Source of the DNA: an uncultured Alistipes sp.
GTDB taxonomy: Bacteria; Bacteroidota; Bacteroidia; Bacteroidales; Rikenellaceae
DNA: 9,163 nucleotides
Reading direction: 5' to 3'
Assembly (NCBI GenBank): GCA_910584485.1
Contig: CAJUAV010000006.1
Coordinates: forward strand, 132,324 to 141,486
Part shown: positions 6,076 through 9,163 of the stretch, piece by piece
Position numbering within the stretch: position 1 is the stretch's first letter
Layout of the letters: every line of letters begins with the position of its first letter
Position numbers and translations under genes: made by a program
Notes under the pieces: model-generated
What the model saw: the letters and a program-made list of their open reading frames with translations, nothing else
What the model was told of the DNA's origin: nothing
The model's database searches: none

Positions 6076-7110
6076 TTATTTTTCGGGGAAGCCCTGTGCC
6101 TTGAGCTCCATTTCGGCGCCGTCGGGCGTGACCAGGCGGCAGCCCGTTTCGGGGGCGGTGATGTGGCCGATGACATCCACCGTGCCGAGGCGCATCACCT
6201 GCTCCTGCAGGGCGAGCGGCACCGTGAAGAGCAGCTCGTAGTCCTCGCCGCCGTTGAGGGCCGCCATGACGGGGTCGAGGTGCATCTCCTCGGCCAGCTG
6301 CGAGGTCTGCCGCGCGATGGGAATCCGCTCGAGGTAGATGCGGGCGCCGCATCCCGAGGCGCGGCACAGCTGTTTCAGGTCGCTCGCCAGTCCGTCCGAG
6401 AGGTCGATCATCGCCGTCGGCACGATCCCCTCTTCGGCCAGCAGCTCGACGATGTCGGTGCGCGGCCGCGGCTTGAGGTACTTTTCGAGCAGGTATTCGT
6501 ACCCCTTGAACTGCGGTTCGGGGTTCTGCACGTCGGCCAGCACGCGCTTCTCGCGTTCGAGCAGCCGCAGCCCCATGTAGGCGGCTCCGAGGTTGCCCGT
6601 CAGGCAGATCAGGTCGTGGCGCCCCGCCCCGCTGCGGCGGACGATGCGGTCGGCGGGGGCGTGGCCCGCGGCCGTCAGCGCGAGGACGAGCCCCGTCATC
6701 GAGGCGCGCGTGTCGCCGCCCGCCAGATCGATGCCCTGCTCCTCGCAGGCGAAGCGGATCCCCGCATAGAGGTCGTCGAGCGCCTCGACGGGAATCTTCG
6801 CCGAGAGACCCAGCGAGACGAGGAGCTGCGAGGGGCGGGCGTTCATCGCCGCCAGGTCGCTCACGACGGTCGTCACGGCCTTGTAGCCGAGGTGGCGGAG
6901 CGGAAAATAGGTCAGATCGAAATCGATCCCCTCGAAGAGCGTGTCGGTCGTCAGCAGCAGCTCCTCGCCCGCGGGCGGCGCCACGACGGCGGCGTCGTCG
7001 CCCACGCCGCAGCGGGTCGTGGGGTGCTTCGGCGCGAACTCTTTCGTCAGGCGGTCGATCAGACCGAACTCGCCCAGCTCGGCGATTTCGGTGCGTTTTT
7101 TCTCGGACAT
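6076..7110 (-). CDS. thiL: Thiamine-monophosphate kinase ThiL
   Basis: The 344-aa enzyme phosphorylates thiamine monophosphate to thiamine pyrophosphate with ATP, the last step of cofactor synthesis, in the cytoplasm. The family motifs are all present in order: VGDDAAVV (36-43), TTDTLFEGIDFD (54-65), SDLAAMNA (84-91; usually SDLAAMGA), LAGGDT (129-134), MIDLSDGLASDL (234-245) and NGGEDYELLF (286-295). The Asp-rich metal and nucleotide sites therefore look intact. The length is typical. MSEKKRTEI at 7110 is chosen as start; the frame extends to 7251 but that part runs back across the divergent promoter region and into adk. It is first in a probable thiL-glycosyltransferase-MATE transcript and is divergent from adk. 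No TPP riboswitch is visible in the short leader, so control by thiamine through that route is unlikely. Confidence 0.95.
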   Translation of the reverse strand: MSEKKRTEIAELGEFGLIDRLTKEFAPKHPTTRCGVGDDAAVVAPPAGEELLLTTDTLFEGIDFDLTYFPLRHLGYKAVTTVVSDLAAMNARPSQLLVSLGLSAKIPVEALDDLYAGIRFACEEQGIDLAGGDTRASMTGLVLALTAAGHAPADRIVRRSGAGRHDLICLTGNLGAAYMGLRLLEREKRVLADVQNPEPQFKGYEYLLEKYLKPRPRTDIVELLAEEGIVPTAMIDLSDGLASDLKQLCRASGCGARIYLERIPIARQTSQLAEEMHLDPVMAALNGGEDYELLFTVPLALQEQVMRLGTVDVIGHITAPETGCRLVTPDGAEMELKAQGFPEK

Positions 7111-7127
7111 GGTTCGAAAATTTTTTG

Positions 7128-7158
7128 CAAAATTAGGAAAACTTTGTTCACCTTCGAA
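7128..7158 (-). promoter_or_regulatory. Probable promoter of thiL and downstream genes
   Basis: On the minus strand TAATTTTG (7135-7128) fits the Bacteroidota -7 box TAnnTTTG exactly. Nineteen nucleotides upstream is TTCG (7158-7155), one mismatch from the -33 TTTG. The start codon at 7110 is 17 bp after the box, so the leader would be only about 10 nt. It overlaps the region of the divergent adk promoter. Confidence 0.55.
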
Positions 7159-7175
7159 AAAATAGCGTACATTTG
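7143..7175 (+). promoter_or_regulatory. Probable promoter of adk
   Basis: TTTG (7143-7146) and TACATTTG (7168-7175) match both boxes of the Bacteroidota promoter (TTTG / TAnnTTTG) exactly with a 21-nt spacer. The adk start is 29 bp after the -7 box, giving an A-rich leader of about 20-25 nt, as is common in this phylum where Shine-Dalgarno sites are weak or absent. Confidence 0.75.
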
Positions 7176-7204
7176 TCCCTCGAATAAGCAAAACAAGCGA
7201 CATT

Positions 7205-7783
7205 ATGGTCAATATCGTTCTATTCGGCGTACCGGGTTGCGGCAAGGGCACCCAGGCGGCGTTGCTGAAGACGCGCTACGGCATCGAACACGTATCGACG
7301 GGCGAGGTGATCCGCGAACACATCCGCCGCGGCACGGAGCTCGGACGCTCCGTGCAGGCGTGCATCGAGCGGGGCGAGCTGGCCCCCGACGAGGTGGTCA
7401 TCTCGATGATCGCCGATTACGTCGCCGCCCACCGCGACGCCGCGGGCTGCATCTTCGACGGCTTCCCGCGGACCGCTCCGCAGGCCGAGGCCTTCGACCG
7501 CATCCTGGCCGAGAACGGCTTGAAGGTCGATCTGATGATCGACATCGAGGTGGCTGAAGAAGAGGTCGTGCGCCGCATCCTGCTGCGCGGCAAGGAGTCG
7601 GGACGCGCCGACGACGCCTCGGAGGAGGTGATCCGCCAGCGCCTGGCCGTCTACCATGCCCAGACGGCCGTCGTCGCCGAACACTACGCCGCCCTCGGCC
7701 GCTATGCCGCGATCGACGGCCACGGCACCGTCGAGGAGGTCTCGGACCGCATCGCGGCGCTGATCGACGCGATCGAACGGTAG
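7205..7783 (+). CDS. adk: Adenylate kinase
   Basis: The 192-aa cytoplasmic enzyme interconverts ATP + AMP and two ADP. The P-loop is GVPGCGKGTQ (residues 8-17; the common form is GAPGSGKGTQ). The AMP-binding start STGEVIREHI is at 31-40, the DGFPRTAPQAEA motif at 85-96, and the short lid region RGKESGRADD at 128-137, then RQRLAVYHAQT (144-154). The lid lacks the long zinc-type insertion, so this is the short form usual in Bacteroidota, and the length fits. The start at 7205 puts the nucleotide-binding strand MVNIVLFG right at the N-terminus. It stands alone on the plus strand, divergent from thiL and converging on the acyltransferase gene, with its own promoter and terminator. It is not followed by obg in this window. 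Confidence 0.97.
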   Translation: MVNIVLFGVPGCGKGTQAALLKTRYGIEHVSTGEVIREHIRRGTELGRSVQACIERGELAPDEVVISMIADYVAAHRDAAGCIFDGFPRTAPQAEAFDRILAENGLKVDLMIDIEVAEEEVVRRILLRGKESGRADDASEEVIRQRLAVYHAQTAVVAEHYAALGRYAAIDGHGTVEEVSDRIAALIDAIER

Positions 7784-7803
7784 GACACGTGACCGTTTGA
7801 CAT

Positions 7804-7840
7804 AAAAAAGGCTGCAAACATGCGTTTGCAGCCTTTTGTC
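7804..7840. terminator. Bidirectional rho-independent terminator between adk and the acyltransferase gene
   Basis: A perfect 14-bp stem, AAAAGGCTGCAAAC (7806-7819) with GTTTGCAGCCTTTT (7824-7837), closes a 4-nt loop ATGC. A T-run follows the GC part of the stem on either strand (four T on plus, six on minus), so it can end both converging transcripts. It begins 20 bp after the adk stop and ends 9 bp from the acyltransferase stop. Confidence 0.93.
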
Positions 7841-7846
7841 GTATCG

Positions 7847-8932
7847 CTATCGACCGCCTGTTATGAGGGCGGTTATCGTCGGCAGGTATTTTTTGAGCAG
7901 CGCGTAGAGTGCGACGCCGGCCGCGACGATGATGGCGGGAATGATGAAATAGAGGGCGATCAAGGCTGCTTCCGTATGCGGATGCAGCAAGTTGAGGCAT
8001 ATTTTGATGAGGAGCGATAACGGAATCGCATGATAGGCGAAGAGAAAAAAGCTGCTGTCGGAAAGTCTTCGACGGATTTTCCATCGTCCCTGCTCCAGTC
8101 GGCGCGCCGTTAATCCGACGAGCGCGACGATCCCGACCAGAATCCCCGTGTTGTGCAAATAGGTGACGTAGGAGGATCCTGTCGAAAACAGTTCGACGAT
8201 CGCCATGACGATGTACAGCGGAAGCGCGACGGGGAGCAGGCGCTGCATGATGCGGACGAAATGTTGCCGGCGGAGGGCGAAATAGGCGCCGAGCGAAAAA
8301 AAGCAAATGACGGTTGTACTCAAACCCTGAATACCGGTTTCGCAGTTGCATATCCAGAGCAACACCACCGGTACGAGAACATATAGATGCAGCCTTTTGA
8401 CGACGGCGTGGACAATGGGCGACAACAGGACGATAACCATGAGGTCGCGAAGAAACCAAAGCGGATAATCGATCGGAGCCGAGGTGCTGCCGTCTGCTGT
8501 CGGCATGTTCCAGAAGGCCAGGAGCCATTCGGTCGGAGCATAATCGATGATGGGCTTGTATCGGCCCGATGAAAGACCGGCCTGCTGGACGACGAAATAG
8601 AAGAAGAGGATGGCCGCGTTCCAAAACAGGTAGGGAACAAGCAGCGTACGGCTGCGTTTGACGAGCTTGCTTTTGTAGCAGTCGAAGGTGAAGGTGTCGA
8701 TGTGCCGAAAAAACAGATAACCGGAGAAGAGAAAAAACAGCGGCACGGCCATGCGGGCCACAATTTGAGCGCACAGGGTGTAGACGCCGGTGAAGAGCGG
8801 GGTGTGTTCGAGGGCAATTTCCGATGGCGGGAATATCGTATGGATGAATACGACTGCGACCATCAGAGGAAACCGCAGAAACGAAATGGTTTCGGACTCC
8901 AGTTTTTCGGGAGAGAGAGGCGGGGTTTGCAT
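7847..8932 (-). CDS. Acyltransferase family 3 membrane protein (likely surface glycan O-acyltransferase)
   Basis: The 361-aa protein has about ten hydrophobic segments and the marks of the acyltransferase-3 (OafA/WecH-like) family, which transfers acetyl or other acyl groups to envelope sugars. Family features are an Arg (R20) before the first helix, the conserved His in VVFIHT (residues 27-32), VPLFFLFSGYLFF (63-75), PLWFLRDLMVIVLL (157-170) and the SDSSFFLFAYHAIPL element (291-305). It lacks the extracytoplasmic SGNH domain of longer OafA types. The start MQTPPLSPEK at 8932 is supported by a cytoplasmic lead-in before R20. It is a single-gene unit: own promoter upstream, terminator downstream. 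The GC content is visibly lower than neighbours (one 60-base line, 8281-8340, has 27 G/C against 45 in adk line 7441-7500), suggesting transfer. Its promoter lies within a probable invertible segment, so expression may be phase-variable. The substrate is unknown. Confidence 0.85.
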   Translation of the reverse strand: MQTPPLSPEKLESETISFLRFPLMVAVVFIHTIFPPSEIALEHTPLFTGVYTLCAQIVARMAVPLFFLFSGYLFFRHIDTFTFDCYKSKLVKRSRTLLVPYLFWNAAILFFYFVVQQAGLSSGRYKPIIDYAPTEWLLAFWNMPTADGSTSAPIDYPLWFLRDLMVIVLLSPIVHAVVKRLHLYVLVPVVLLWICNCETGIQGLSTTVICFFSLGAYFALRRQHFVRIMQRLLPVALPLYIVMAIVELFSTGSSYVTYLHNTGILVGIVALVGLTARRLEQGRWKIRRRLSDSSFFLFAYHAIPLSLLIKICLNLLHPHTEAALIALYFIIPAIIVAAGVALYALLKKYLPTITALITGGR

Positions 8933-8948
8933 TGGCGGGGTGCGAGAT

Positions 8949-8964
8949 TTCTTTGTAAGAGATT
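8949..8964 (+). repeat. Left inverted repeat of candidate invertible segment
   Basis: TTCTTTGTAAGAGATT is the exact reverse complement of 9109-9124. It lies between the promoter and the acyltransferase start codon, in the expected leader. Confidence 0.92.
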
Positions 8965-8983
8965 GGGAATCGGATTAACGACG

Positions 8984-9015
8984 CAAATATAGAGGCAAAT
9001 ACACAGATTTCCAAT
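8984..9015 (-). promoter_or_regulatory. Probable promoter of the acyltransferase gene
   Basis: On the minus strand TATATTTG (8991-8984) matches the -7 box TAnnTTTG exactly. ATTG (9015-9012) lies 20 nt upstream as the -33 box, with the core TTG intact. An eight-base A-run (T-run on plus, 9015-9022) overlaps and precedes the -33 box like an UP element. The leader would be about 45 nt and includes the left inverted repeat. Confidence 0.72.
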
Positions 9016-9108
9016 TTTTTTTCGATCCATCCTCCGCCGATACGGCCCTGCGTCTTCGCTTGCGGCATGCTTGTCGGATTACGCAACATGCTGTTTTTGA
9101 AAGGCAAA

Positions 9109-9124
9109 AATCTCTTACAAAGAA
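9109..9124 (-). repeat. Right inverted repeat of candidate invertible segment
   Basis: AATCTCTTACAAAGAA on the plus strand is the exact reverse complement of 8949-8964, 144 bp away. The match does not extend outward or inward. Confidence 0.92.
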
Positions 9125-9163
9125 TGAGTCATGAATCGGGATGCGGTCGGGGCGCACACGGAT

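Larger units (their letters stand above)
8949..9124. promoter_or_regulatory. Candidate invertible promoter segment (inverton)
   Basis: A 176-bp segment is bounded by perfect 16-bp inverted repeats and contains the only good promoter for the acyltransferase gene. I see no coding sequence in it. Bacteroides capsule promoters of the Mpi-controlled type have the same plan: short inverted repeats flanking one promoter within about 200 bp, one repeat in the leader. In the orientation shown the promoter faces the acyltransferase (ON); reversal would point it out of the window. No recombinase gene is here, so one would act in trans. An alternative is a small non-autonomous insertion with 16-bp terminal repeats, but no target duplication is evident. 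Inversion itself is inferred, not seen. Confidence 0.7.

Noticed and set aside
7111..7204. TPP riboswitch upstream of thiL
   Set aside because: The leader is only about 10 nt from the inferred start and contains none of the conserved THI-box elements.
6028..7557. Plus-strand open frame of 509 codons spanning thiL and part of adk
   Set aside because: It is antisense to thiL, passes through the promoter region and reads adk out of frame.
7398..9107. Minus-strand open frame of 569 codons over the acyltransferase gene, terminator and adk
   Set aside because: It crosses a strong terminator and is antisense to adk; the acyltransferase frame has the family motifs.
8975..9157. 60-codon minus-strand frame, starting with GTG, over the candidate invertible segment
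   Set aside because: It would span both the right repeat and the promoter, has no recognisable similarity and ends in basic low-complexity residues. It could be the tail of a gene entering from the right, which cannot be judged here.

Overview
The window looks like chromosomal DNA from a high-GC member of the Bacteroidota, most likely Alistipes or a close relative in the Rikenellaceae. Four things point there: a GldH-type lipoprotein next to a PSP1/RicT protein, a short lid-less adenylate kinase with Bacteroidota-like sequence, promoters that fit the Bacteroidota consensus (TTTG / TAnnTTTG) instead of -35/-10 boxes, and very GC-rich coding DNA. The genus is an inference from overall character; there is no rRNA to settle it.

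Layout. (1) 1-281: a GC-rich composite repeat made of two ~120-bp tandem units, with no credible gene. (2) 282-3205, minus strand: a tight operon ricT (PSP1 domain) - gldH-like lipoprotein - trmB, with 6- and 2-bp gaps and a promoter just upstream of ricT. (3) 3206-3622: the ricT promoter, then a second array of the same repeat family. (4) 3623-7110, minus strand: thiL - fucosyltransferase-like glycosyltransferase - MATE efflux protein, probably one transcript. (5) 7111-7204: a 94-bp divergent promoter region between thiL and adk. (6) 7205-7783, plus strand: adk, ending at a perfect 14-bp bidirectional terminator. (7) 7847-8932, minus strand: a membrane acyltransferase-3 gene of clearly lower GC. 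(8) 8933-9163: its promoter, enclosed by a perfect 16-bp inverted repeat.

The housekeeping content is tRNA m7G46 methylation (TrmB), thiamine pyrophosphate synthesis (ThiL), adenylate balance (Adk) and a RicT protein with probable Fe-S clusters. The cell-surface content is the glycosyltransferase, the MATE transporter, the lipoprotein and the acyltransferase.

The most interesting signal is that the surface-related genes carry hallmarks of phase variation. The acyltransferase promoter lies inside a 176-bp segment bounded by 16-bp perfect inverted repeats, which is the architecture of a Bacteroidota invertible promoter; as written it would be ON. The adjacent glycosyltransferase and MATE genes each contain an in-frame run of nine G residues, a possible slipped-strand switch. 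No recombinase is in the window, so any inversion would need one supplied in trans. The second notable signal is the modular, hairpin-forming repeat family, whose stems show compensatory base changes between copies.
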